DNA from: Mariprofundus sp.
GTDB taxonomy: Bacteria; Pseudomonadota; Zetaproteobacteria; Mariprofundales; Mariprofundaceae
Assembly: GCA_030951065.1 (NCBI GenBank)
Contig: JAUZQH010000169.1
Location: forward strand, 1-5,803
DNA: 5,803 nucleotides
Reading direction: 5' to 3'
This document shows, one piece after another, positions 1 to 5,803 of this stretch (position 1 is its first letter; the number at the start of each line of letters is the position of its first letter). The notes under the pieces are model-generated. The model worked only from the letters and a program-made list of their open reading frames with translations. It was not told where the DNA came from and searched no databases. A program made the translations under genes and the position numbers.

Positions 1-821
1 ATCACCAGACGGGGTGAATCCGTTTGCAGGCATGCCCGAATCGATTTTTTCACCAGTACATCACAAATCGCCGACTCGATCCCCGCAGCCATATCTCGCC
101 GCTCTGATTCTCCCAGACATTCCAAACCACCAGCCCCCTTCACAGCATACATCACAGCTGTTTTCAAACCGGAGAAACTGAAATTCAGATTGTCCCTGTT
201 CAGCATAGGGCGCGGTAATTTATAACGCCCGGCGTTCCCGTCAACGGCCAGAGCGGCAAGCTCAGGACCACCCGGATAAGGCAAGCCCAACAAACGGGCA
301 GATTTATCAAAACATTCACCGGCCGCATCATCCAGTGTCTGGCCTATCACCTCGTACTGCCCGATAGCCTTCACGTGCACCAGCAAGGTATGCCCGCCGG
401 ACACAAGCAACGTGATAAAAGGGAAAACAGGCAGCTTTCCCTCCAGCCCGGGAGCCAACAAATGCCCCTCCATATGATGGATCGGCATCACCGGAATATC
501 ATTTACCATACCTGCGGCCCGGGCATAGGATGTGCCGACCAGAAGCGCCCCCATCAACCCCGGGCCTGCTGTCACTGCAATCTGTTCGATACGGGACCAG
601 TCCAGCGAGGCTTCCGACAACAATGCATCCACCATTGGGGCTAATGCTGCCAAATGTTCGCGTGAAGCAACCTCGGGGACAACACCGCCAAATTTTGCAT
701 GCGTTTCAATCTGCGATGCAATCTGCTCTGCCACAATATGGCCCTTACCATTCACCGGGTCACCCTCATAAATTGCTACCGCCGTTTCATCGCACGACGA
801 CTCAATACCCAATATAATCAT
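1..821 (-). CDS. tsaD: TsaD, tRNA N6-adenosine threonylcarbamoyltransferase (C-terminal part off the left edge)
   Basis: TsaD transfers the threonylcarbamoyl group from threonylcarbamoyl-AMP to adenosine 37 of tRNAs that read ANN codons, giving t6A, in the cytoplasm with TsaB and TsaE. Translating back from the ATG at 821 gives 273 codons without a stop. The protein opens with MIILGIESSCDET, the ASKHA-fold phosphate loop. It has the metal-binding HMEGH motif at residues 116-120 (His116 and His120), SGGHT at 141-145, TLDDAAGECFDK at 162-173 and FSFSGLKTAV at 214-223, all in the family order. Bacterial TsaD is usually about 335-345 residues, so some 65 residues are missing, including the region expected to hold the last metal-ligand aspartate. 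The truncation comes from the window edge, not from mutation. The start is fixed by the conserved N-terminus; a weak GGTGAA lies a few bases upstream. It follows hyuB on the same strand after 145 bases and probably has its own promoter. Identification is very secure. Confidence 0.97.
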   Translation of the reverse strand, partial: MIILGIESSCDETAVAIYEGDPVNGKGHIVAEQIASQIETHAKFGGVVPEVASREHLAALAPMVDALLSEASLDWSRIEQIAVTAGPGLMGALLVGTSYARAAGMVNDIPVMPIHHMEGHLLAPGLEGKLPVFPFITLLVSGGHTLLVHVKAIGQYEVIGQTLDDAAGECFDKSARLLGLPYPGGPELAALAVDGNAGRYKLPRPMLNRDNLNFSFSGLKTAVMYAVKGAGGLECLGESERRDMAAGIESAICDVLVKKSIRACLQTDSPRLV

Positions 822-851
822 TTTTCACCATTCACGTTATGAGCTTTTCAC

Positions 852-877
852 CACAGAGTACGCAGAGGAACGCAGAG
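852..877. repeat. Three tandem CRCAGAG units in the tsaD-hyuB gap
   Basis: CACAGAG (852-858), CGCAGAG (861-867) and CGCAGAG (871-877) are spaced 9 and 10 bases apart, preceded by TTCAC and followed by an A-rich stretch. From memory, short arrays of the form CCACAGAG-n-CACAGAG-n-CGCAGAG recur between genes in many unrelated bacterial genomes; this is not verified here. A possible degenerate complementary arm, TTTGCGT, occurs at 931-937. It lies upstream of tsaD, so it could be in that gene's leader, but no function is assigned. The three units are directly visible; calling them a dispersed repeat is inference. Confidence 0.5.
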
Positions 878-890
878 TAAAAGCAAAACA

Positions 891-918
891 TATTGAAAAG
901 ACAGTTTGTTCAGAACTG
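891..918 (-). terminator. Weak candidate terminator downstream of hyuB
   Basis: Read on the minus strand, CAGTT (918-914) can pair with AACTG (906-902) across a seven-base loop, and the sequence then continues TCTTTTCAATA. The position, about 50 bases after the hyuB stop and before tsaD, suits a transcription end. The stem is only five pairs and A/T-rich, so termination would be inefficient at best and hyuAB may read through into tsaD. Confidence 0.25.
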
Positions 919-966
919 CATCAATTTTTCTTTGCGTAATATCTCACCTTTTCGGGAAGCGTCGTT

Positions 967-2571
967 TCAATCAGATTTGGTCTGAACAGGCCCTGCCATC
1001 CCGGCAGTACCGAATCCGCCACCACCCGGTGTTTCGATTCGAATGATATCGCCTGATTTCAATGACCATGAGCCTTTGGCAGGCAATTCTTCCCATTCAC
1101 CATCTCGCCACAAGCGGTTACTTCCGGACTGGCCGGACTGGCCTCCTGCCAAACCATAGGGGACAGTATTTCGTCTCTCCGTCAGTAAAGACAACTGACA
1201 GTCTTCCAGTACTTCCCATTCCCGAACCAGTCCATCTCCACCCTTAAACAACCCGTCGCCACCTGAATTTTTTCGTACAGTATAATGACGTACACGCAAA
1301 GGATAATGCATCTCCAGCACTTCAATGGATGAATTCTTGGTATTGGTCATGTGGCACTGTACCGCCGACAAACCGGCTCCATGAGCATGGGCTCCCATAC
1401 CTCCGGCCAGCGTTTCATAATACACCCATGCATCAGCATCACCGCCTCGTTCGCACCGGCAATCATTTCCACCGAAAATCACATTATTCATCGTACCCTG
1501 TGCTGCAGCCGGAATACGATCAGGTATGGCTTTACTCAGGGCCCCCAGCATCACATCCACGATACGCTGACTGGTTTCGACATTGCCGGCGGCTACCGGA
1601 GCGCCTGCTTTCGCATGCACCAGACATCCTTCTGTCGCCCTGATCTCAATCGAATGAAAAATGGCAGCCGTCTGTGGGGTATAAGCAGGCATCAGACAAC
1701 GGAACACATAAAACACGCTGGCTGCAGTCACTGCCATAGGGCAATTCACCGGGCCTTTGCTCTGACAAGATGTGCCATCAAAATCTACAACGACACATTT
1801 CCCTTTTACATGGATTCTGACGTGAATAACAAGACCCCTGGAACCCGGCCCATCATCTTCAATTCCATCACCTTCCAAGCGGTCCTCAAAGCTGTACTCA
1901 CCATCGGGAATCGAAGCTATGGCCGTACGTCCGTATTGCTCTGAAACTTTGATCAGGGATGCAAACCTTGTTTCAAGCTGAACAGTTCCGAGCTCTGCCA
2001 GCCTTTGTGCTCCCAGCAGGCAGGCGGCACGTTGCGCAGAAAGATCGCCCATACGCTCATCGGGAGCACGCACGCATGCATAAAACAGCTGCTTCAGTTT
2101 CAGATTCTCAACACCCGCCTTAAACCAGTAGCGAGGCGATAACACAAGCCCTTCATCTTCCAGCCGGGTCTCCACCCCCATGGAGCCGGGCGAAACCCCG
2201 CCGATATCGGCATGATGGGCACGGGCAGCCGAAAAAGCGGTTAGCCGTCCCTCAATATAAACCGGTGCAACCACAGTAATATCAGGCAAGTGAGTACCAC
2301 CCAGAAAGGGGTCATTGAACAAAACGACATCACCTTGACGCCACTGGAAATACCCCACCACATCGACCATGGCAAATGCCATCGAGCCAAGATGCACAGG
2401 AATATGAGCAGCCTGTGAAATCAGCTCACCCTGTGCTGTAAACAAGGCGCAGGAAAAGTCTTCACGGTCACGGATATTGGGAGAAATCGCACTGCGTTTG
2501 AGAACAGCTCCCATCTCCTCACAAATCGCTGCCAGCCGATGCGAAAACAGACTGAGTTCAACCGCATTCAT
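967..2571 (-). CDS. hyuB: Hydantoinase B / 5-oxoprolinase beta-type subunit (HyuB family)
   Basis: This is the B subunit of the hydantoinase/oxoprolinase family, which acts with the A subunit encoded just upstream to hydrolyse a cyclic amide with ATP. The 534-residue product is full length for the family and covers one Hydantoinase_B domain. Family signatures run in order: SPNIRDREDFSCA (30-42), AHIPVHLGSM (55-64), NDPFLGGTHLPDI (86-98), ARAHHADIGGVSPGSM (116-131), GNVETSQRIVDV (329-340), YETLAGGMGA (385-394), HMTNTKNSSIEVLE (407-420), SGGDGLFKGGDGLVRE (436-451) and a glycine-rich IETPGGGGFG end (512-521). The HHAD residues probably lie at the active or metal site; that is inference from conservation. 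The ATG at 2571 overlaps the hyuA stop as ATGA and has GGAG five bases upstream (2577-2580), so translational coupling is likely. Substrate is uncertain: 5-oxoproline, hydantoin or N-methylhydantoin are all possible, because the family is often misannotated at this level. Confidence 0.95.
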   Translation of the reverse strand: MNAVELSLFSHRLAAICEEMGAVLKRSAISPNIRDREDFSCALFTAQGELISQAAHIPVHLGSMAFAMVDVVGYFQWRQGDVVLFNDPFLGGTHLPDITVVAPVYIEGRLTAFSAARAHHADIGGVSPGSMGVETRLEDEGLVLSPRYWFKAGVENLKLKQLFYACVRAPDERMGDLSAQRAACLLGAQRLAELGTVQLETRFASLIKVSEQYGRTAIASIPDGEYSFEDRLEGDGIEDDGPGSRGLVIHVRIHVKGKCVVVDFDGTSCQSKGPVNCPMAVTAASVFYVFRCLMPAYTPQTAAIFHSIEIRATEGCLVHAKAGAPVAAGNVETSQRIVDVMLGALSKAIPDRIPAAAQGTMNNVIFGGNDCRCERGGDADAWVYYETLAGGMGAHAHGAGLSAVQCHMTNTKNSSIEVLEMHYPLRVRHYTVRKNSGGDGLFKGGDGLVREWEVLEDCQLSLLTERRNTVPYGLAGGQSGQSGSNRLWRDGEWEELPAKGSWSLKSGDIIRIETPGGGGFGTAGMAGPVQTKSD

Positions 2572-4526
2572 GTGCGCTCCAGCATCAGGTGCCCATAACT
2601 ATCGACCCGCATCTGCCACTTCTCAGGCATCCAGAGCGTGGATGTATCCTCCATAATCAAAGCCGGTCCCGTACAGCTGAATTCGGCAGGTAGTTCCTCA
2701 CGCCTGTAATGCGGCACTGTACCGACGCCATAGACCTCGGAAAAACCGACTGGAAGCGCTTCGCCACGGGTTGAACAAAGCGGAAATCTCAATGACTCCT
2801 GCTTTACCACAGCAGTCAATCGGGCTGTCATCAGCTCAATCGGTCGCTGCAATATATGACCGTAGGCTCGACTGTGTGCATGTTCAAAACGCTGTTGTAA
2901 TTGTTGTTGCACGTTTTCTTCATCATCGTCATACATATCAACCGTAATATGAAAGCCCTGCCCGGCATAACGTATATCCACCCTTCGCTCAAAAGTCAGC
3001 GCCAGCCCCTGCATGCTTGCTGCTGCCTCCCGCTCCAGTTCGGCAAACAAATCAAATAATGCGCTCACCGTGACATCGTCATCCAGCAACAAACGCCGTG
3101 TCCGGGAAAACTGCCCCTGCTGTCGCCCGGCCAGCATTCCAAGGGCGGAGAAGGCGCCGCTGGCAACCGGAAAAATCACCCTGTCCATACCCAGTTTTTC
3201 AGCCAGTGCACAGGCATGCAATCCGCCTGCTCCGCCAAAACAAAGCAGGGAAAACTCAACCGGGTTTATACCTCGCTCAACCGATACCACACGCAATGCA
3301 CCGGCCATGTGTTCTTCAGCAATACGGACTACAGCCTCAGCTGCCTGCATCCCTGTCAAGCCTATTTCTCTACCAAACTCCTCAAAAACCTGCCTGGCGG
3401 CAGCAATATCCAGCGACATACTGCCACCCAGCTTTGCCGTGGCGGGAATGCGGCCGATTAGCAGATTGGCATCGGTGACCGTTGGCAGATCTCCGCCAAG
3501 TCCGTAACAGGCTGGCCCCGGCTGAGCCCCGGCTGATTCAGGCCCGACCTGTGGCAAACCGGCAGCGTCGATCCATCCCAGTGAGCCGCCGCCTGCACCA
3601 ATGGTATGAATATCCAGCATGGCCAGCGCCACAGGAATGCCCGCAACAGATCCTTCTGTCGTCATGGCCGGCGCACCATCCAGCAGTGCCACATCTGTAC
3701 TGGTACCACCCATATCGAACGTCATCAGTTTTTTTACGCCTGTCTGTTGACCAATCGCCTGAGCTGCAACCAAACCGCCGGCAGGGCCGGACAAGATCAA
3801 ACGCACAGCCTGCTCTCCTGCTGCTTCGGCACTCATTACGCCACCGGCCGAATGCATGACAAACAGATGTTTGGGTACAAGTTTGCTCTCCAGCCGTCTG
3901 AGATAGCGTTGCACCAACGGGCCAACATAGGCATTGAGAAATGTTGTCGCACCGCGTTCATATTCACGATATTCCGGCAATATCTGATGCGACAATGAGG
4001 TAAAAACGTCCGGGCAGATTTCCTCCGCCAGAAACTGTTCATGAACAGGATTAAGGAAAGAAAACAACAGACAAACAGCTACAGCATCATAACCGCCCTG
4101 CTCAAGCTTCCGGTTCAAAATATCCCCGGCATTCAAATCCACCGGCACCAATTCCTGTCCATCTGCACTCAAACGGCAGGAAATCCCCATACAGTCCTCA
4201 TGACTGATCCATGCCGCTTCCGGTTCGGGCGTCAGATTATACAATTCAGGCCGGGTTTGCCTGCCAATGATCAACACATCTTCCAAACCGTTATTGGTCA
4301 CAAACAGTGTACGCACACCTTTGTGCTCGAGGATAGCATTGGTCGCCACTGTCGAACCGTGAACAAGATGAAGTGTTGAAGCATCCAGCCCGAGATAACG
4401 CATCCCCTGCTCAATGGCCTGCGATGGATCATCCGGTGTCGATAACACCTTATGAAAGCGTAATACCTGCCCGTCAAAAAGCACAAAGTCAGTAAATGTA
4501 CCACCCGTATCCACACCCAGAAACAT
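2568..4526 (-). CDS. hyuA: Hydantoinase A / 5-oxoprolinase alpha-type subunit (HyuA family)
   Basis: This is the ATP-binding A subunit of the hydantoinase/5-oxoprolinase family, partner of HyuB. From the ATG at 4526 it is 652 residues, normal for the family. The N-terminal Hydant_A_N domain has the phosphate loop GVDTGGTFTDF (4-14) and HGSTVATNAI (56-65). The central Hydantoinase_A domain has HSAGGVMS (225-232), LSGPAGG (245-251), DMGGTSTD (271-278, second phosphate-binding motif), GAGGGS (310-315), GPESAGAQPGPACYG (328-342) and CFGGAGGLHA (429-438). The C-terminal part has YAGQGF (520-525) and GPALIMEDTSTLWMP (620-634). The frame extends to an ATG at 4589, adding a basic 21-residue tail. I prefer 4526 because family members begin within a few residues of the DTGG loop and because the longer start lies inside an operator-like palindrome. 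AGAAAAGG precedes 4526 at a rather long spacing, so the start is less certain than the identity. Joined with HyuB (534) the pair totals 1186 residues, comparable to single-chain ATP-dependent 5-oxoprolinases of about 1290. Confidence 0.94.
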   Translation of the reverse strand: MFLGVDTGGTFTDFVLFDGQVLRFHKVLSTPDDPSQAIEQGMRYLGLDASTLHLVHGSTVATNAILEHKGVRTLFVTNNGLEDVLIIGRQTRPELYNLTPEPEAAWISHEDCMGISCRLSADGQELVPVDLNAGDILNRKLEQGGYDAVAVCLLFSFLNPVHEQFLAEEICPDVFTSLSHQILPEYREYERGATTFLNAYVGPLVQRYLRRLESKLVPKHLFVMHSAGGVMSAEAAGEQAVRLILSGPAGGLVAAQAIGQQTGVKKLMTFDMGGTSTDVALLDGAPAMTTEGSVAGIPVALAMLDIHTIGAGGGSLGWIDAAGLPQVGPESAGAQPGPACYGLGGDLPTVTDANLLIGRIPATAKLGGSMSLDIAAARQVFEEFGREIGLTGMQAAEAVVRIAEEHMAGALRVVSVERGINPVEFSLLCFGGAGGLHACALAEKLGMDRVIFPVASGAFSALGMLAGRQQGQFSRTRRLLLDDDVTVSALFDLFAELEREAAASMQGLALTFERRVDIRYAGQGFHITVDMYDDDEENVQQQLQQRFEHAHSRAYGHILQRPIELMTARLTAVVKQESLRFPLCSTRGEALPVGFSEVYGVGTVPHYRREELPAEFSCTGPALIMEDTSTLWMPEKWQMRVDSYGHLMLERT

Positions 4527-4570
4527 AGCGCGATAATAGCCTTTTCTGATGGATTTGCAGCGTCTGAAAC

Positions 4571-4594
4571 AAAGTGTGATCCGGAACACAGTTT
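4571..4594. promoter_or_regulatory. CRP/FNR-type operator candidate between divergent genes
   Basis: The core TGTGATCCGGAACACA (4575-4590) fits the CRP-family pattern TGTGA-N6-TCACA with one mismatch in the right half. AAA and TTT flanks extend the symmetry, so 10 of 12 base pairs match over 24 bases. It is centred about 66 bases before the plus-strand ATG at 4649 and about 56 bases before the minus-strand hyuA ATG at 4526, so it could serve either gene. I see no convincing -35/-10 pair to fix the direction. That it is an operator, and for which regulator, is inference. Confidence 0.4.
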
Positions 4595-4648
4595 AAGAAA
4601 TGCCGGCCGTTACCGTTCCAGCACGCAATAAACTTGACGGAGCATTGA

Positions 4649-5404
4649 ATGAAACTACGAATATTTGCCGGCATTACGGTGTTTTTTCTGGGATTTACCG
4701 GCACATCTCAGGCAGATGAAACCATTGCCATCAAGGCCGGATTCATGGTGCTTTCACCCTCGGGGGATTTTGGCGCCACCGTAAACAATGTCGGTACCCG
4801 AATCGATCTGGAAAAAGACCTGAATTTCGGTAACAGTTCACAACCGGTTGGAGAAATTAACCTTAACCTGGGCGATTCCAGGTTTTCATTTGGTTTCACC
4901 CCACTGAGTTTTAGCGGACAGGGTCTACTGACACGAACTGTCAACTTTAACGGCAACACATTCGCCGCCGGCACAACCGCCAGCAGTGAATTCAAAGCCG
5001 ATCTGTACGATTTAAGCTATACCTATTTTATGATTAATATGGATGATCTGCCATCTCGCTTCCAGCTTGGACTGGAAGCATCGGTCAAAATTTTCAATGT
5101 CAAAACGAAATTGTCCGGCGGCGGGCTCAGCACTTCAAAAAATGCCACCCTTGCCATTCCGACGGCAGGCTTGCGCGGCCGTGTGGCGCTGGCTGATTTT
5201 ATTGGCCTGAGCGGACACTTCAGCTACCTGGGTTATGCAGGCAACTTTTTCACCGATGCAGATGTTCAGCTTGAATTTTCCCCATTACCGTTATTAGGCA
5301 TCAATGCGGGTTATCGCTATATCAAGGTCAAACTCGATACCAACAACCTTCTGGCGAATGCTACTTTCAAGGGCCCCTTTGTCGGCCTGTTTTTCCGTTT
5401 CTGA
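4649..5404 (+). CDS. Exported protein, probable outer-membrane beta-barrel, family not recognised
   Basis: The 251-residue product starts with a clear Sec signal peptide: MKLR, a hydrophobic core at residues 5-18, then TGTSQA with likely signal peptidase I cleavage after Ala22. The mature part has no long hydrophobic helix. It alternates polar and apolar residues in segments separated by Gly/Asn/Asp turns, for example around 66-75, 77-90, 114-130, 136-154, 204-212, 215-229 and 238-251. It ends GLFFRF, and a C-terminal phenylalanine after a beta-like strand is the usual BAM-recognition signal of outer-membrane proteins. Aromatic-rich YDLSYTYFMIN (120-130) and INAGYRYIKVKL (218-229) look like barrel strands. 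About 8-10 strands are plausible for this size. A GGAG at 4639-4642, six bases before the ATG, supports the start. It is divergent from hyuA and stands alone as far as the window shows. A transport, adhesion or structural role cannot be chosen; I do not recognise a named family. Confidence 0.85.
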   Translation: MKLRIFAGITVFFLGFTGTSQADETIAIKAGFMVLSPSGDFGATVNNVGTRIDLEKDLNFGNSSQPVGEINLNLGDSRFSFGFTPLSFSGQGLLTRTVNFNGNTFAAGTTASSEFKADLYDLSYTYFMINMDDLPSRFQLGLEASVKIFNVKTKLSGGGLSTSKNATLAIPTAGLRGRVALADFIGLSGHFSYLGYAGNFFTDADVQLEFSPLPLLGINAGYRYIKVKLDTNNLLANATFKGPFVGLFFRF

Positions 5405-5423
5405 TATTTTCCGAACCGACTAA

Positions 5424-5449
5424 GGAAGCGCTGATGTGTCAGTGCTTCC
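5424..5449. other. Hairpin 1 downstream of the outer-membrane gene
   Basis: GGAAGC (5424-5429) pairs with GCTTCC (5444-5449) and CTGA (5431-5434) with TCAG (5439-5442). Between them sits one G-T position that can wobble-pair in RNA, and the loop is TGTG. The 11-pair stem starts 19 bases after the stop at 5404. No T-run follows, so it is a poor intrinsic terminator by itself but could protect the 3' end of the mRNA. Confidence 0.6.
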
Positions 5450-5451
5450 GT

Positions 5452-5471
5452 GCAGCCCACGGACGGGCTGC
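5452..5471. other. Hairpin 2, GC-rich
   Basis: GCAGCCC (5452-5458) and GGGCTGC (5465-5471) form a perfect seven-pair stem with a six-base loop, two bases after hairpin 1. No T-run follows. It is one of four consecutive hairpins in this untranslated stretch. Confidence 0.55.
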
Positions 5472-5472
5472 C

Positions 5473-5498
5473 AAATCAAACACGCAAGTGCTTGATTT
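5473..5498. other. Hairpin 3 with GCAA tetraloop
   Basis: AAATCAA (5473-5479) pairs with TTGATTT (5492-5498) and CAC (5481-5483) with GTG (5488-5490), with one A-C mismatch between. This leaves a GCAA loop, a GNRA-type tetraloop that is stabilising in RNA. It starts one base after hairpin 2. A GNRA loop hints at function as RNA, but no covariation evidence is available. Confidence 0.55.
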
Positions 5499-5508
5499 GT
5501 AATCAAAA

Positions 5509-5541
5509 ACATAAGGCCGGATCATTGATCCGGCCTTATGT
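5509..5541. terminator. Strong intrinsic terminator, best oriented for the minus strand
   Basis: A perfect inverted repeat has 16-base arms (5509-5524 and 5526-5541) around a single central T, with core ATAAGGCCGGATCA. On the minus strand the stem is followed at once by a run of five T, the complement of AAAAA at 5505-5509, part of which can pair in the stem base. This is the classical layout for transcripts arriving from the right. On the plus strand the tail is only TTATGTCT, so it may also end the outer-membrane gene's transcript, less efficiently. Confidence 0.75.
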
Positions 5542-5597
5542 CTGCAACCTGATGATTAGGGTCTGTTCACACTAATTTGGTTGTTGTCACTGCTGCC

Positions 5598-5680
5598 CCA
5601 AATGAGGCCAATCAAGGCGCGAGTGATGAAGTTTGGTGATTCCAAACGAATTACGAGTAACGCTGAGTGGCCTCATTTGG
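5598..5680. repeat. Inverted repeat A within the palindromic element
   Basis: CCAAATGAGGCCA (5598-5610) is repeated exactly in inverted form as TGGCCTCATTTGG (5668-5680). Just outside it GCTGC (5592-5596) can pair with GCAGC (5684-5688). Inside, GTTTGG (5631-5636) and CCAAAC (5642-5647) make an apical hairpin with loop TGATT. Single-stranded DNA or RNA from this stretch would fold into one long stem with an internal loop. Confidence 0.75.
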
Positions 5681-5699
5681 AGCGCAGCCCAAAGGGATT

Positions 5700-5789
5700 G
5701 GCCATTTTTCCGTCCTGCTGCGTTATCGCAAGCTCATGTGCAATAAGCACATATTGCTTGCAAAGCCTTGCAGGAACACAAAAATGGCC
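5700..5789. repeat. Inverted repeat B within the palindromic element
   Basis: GGCCATTTTT (5700-5709) and AAAAATGGCC (5780-5789) are perfect inverted arms. TCCTGC (5713-5718) and GCAGGA (5770-5775) continue the stem. Nested inside, GCAAGC (5728-5733) pairs with GCTTGC (5756-5761), and ATGTGC (5736-5741) pairs with GCACAT (5747-5752) around an AATAA loop. TGCG-TTAT-CGCA (5719-5730) is an alternative small hairpin. The architecture repeats that of repeat A and suggests a cruciform-forming element. Confidence 0.75.
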
Positions 5790-5803
5790 GAATCGACGCC
5801 ATC

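Larger units (their letters stand above)
5559..5803. mobile_element. Probable MITE-like palindromic repeat, right end outside the window
   Basis: From GGGTCTGTTCACAC (5559-5572) to the edge the DNA consists largely of nested inverted repeats and holds no recognisable gene. The left end follows TTA, which could be half of a target duplication of the TA/TNA type, but the other end is not visible. From memory, motifs such as CTGCTGCGTTATCGCA, CATGTGC-n-GCACAT and a GGGTCTGTT-type terminus recur in non-coding repeats of various proteobacteria; this recollection is unchecked. One plus-strand frame (5560-5803, first ATG at 5602) has no stop, but it lacks a ribosome-binding site and reads straight through the palindromes, so I do not call it a gene. 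Transposase family and exact borders are unknown. Confidence 0.5.

Noticed and set aside
375..817. Overlapping plus-strand frames of 79-95 codons
   Set aside because: They lie opposite conserved tsaD codons and show no recognisable protein features.
852..877. CRISPR array
   Set aside because: The three units are only seven bases long with 2-3 base gaps, with no spacers and no cas genes.
1351..1944. Long plus-strand frame of 197 codons
   Set aside because: It is entirely antisense to the strongly conserved hyuB and its translation is low-complexity and His/Arg/Thr-rich without any family motif.
3013..3507. Plus-strand frame of 164 codons
   Set aside because: It is antisense to hyuA; its Ser/Pro/Ala-rich product is typical of a shadow frame opposite a real gene.
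4526..4538. TATTAT (minus strand, 4538-4533) as a -10 box giving a leaderless hyuA mRNA
   Set aside because: It matches five of six consensus bases at the right distance, but no -35 hexamer stands 16-18 bases upstream. A single hexamer is too weak.
4527..4589. N-terminal extension of HyuA from the ATG at 4589
   Set aside because: The extra 21 basic residues are not part of the family N-terminus and are not a signal peptide. The upstream ATG lies inside the operator-like palindrome, and the DTGGTFTD loop sits at the usual position only from 4526.
4527..4648. Riboswitch or leader RNA in the divergent region
   Set aside because: At 122 bases shared by two directions it is short, and apart from the operator-like palindrome I find no nested stem pattern of a known class.
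4708..4995. Minus-strand frame of 95 codons
   Set aside because: It is antisense to the exported protein gene, which has the ribosome site, signal peptide and C-terminal Phe.

Overview
The window looks like chromosomal DNA of a Gram-negative bacterium, most likely a member of the Pseudomonadota. The signs are a standard bacterial TsaD, a secreted beta-barrel-type outer-membrane protein ending in phenylalanine, and palindromic intergenic repeats of the kind common in proteobacterial genomes. Base composition is close to balanced and no gene stands out as compositionally foreign. I cannot name the species from the sequence.

Layout. Positions 1-821 (minus) hold the first 273 codons of tsaD, the universal tRNA t6A-modification gene, cut by the left edge. 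A 145-base gap (822-966) carries three tandem CRCAGAG units and a weak hairpin. Positions 967-2571 and 2568-4526 (both minus) are a two-gene operon, hyuA then hyuB in transcription order, joined by an ATGA stop/start overlap. They encode the two subunits of a hydantoinase/5-oxoprolinase-family ATP-dependent amidohydrolase. A 122-base divergent region (4527-4648) contains a near-palindrome matching the CRP/FNR-type pattern TGTGA-N6-TCACA. Positions 4649-5404 (plus) encode a 251-residue exported protein of unrecognised family, probably an outer-membrane beta-barrel.

The last 400 bases (5405-5803) have no convincing gene but are dense in secondary structure. Four hairpins stand almost shoulder to shoulder (5424-5541), the last a strong terminator. 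From about 5559 a complex palindromic element runs off the right edge and looks like a MITE or other non-autonomous repeat.

How the parts relate. HyuA and HyuB should form one cytoplasmic enzyme that opens a cyclic amide (5-oxoproline, hydantoin or a relative) using ATP. The divergent outer-membrane gene shares their upstream region and could share a regulator, but a functional link is only inference. tsaD is a housekeeping neighbour. I see no defence system, CRISPR array, phage module or clearly new protein system. The most unexplained parts are the hairpin cluster and palindromic repeat at the right end and the operator-like site between the divergent genes.
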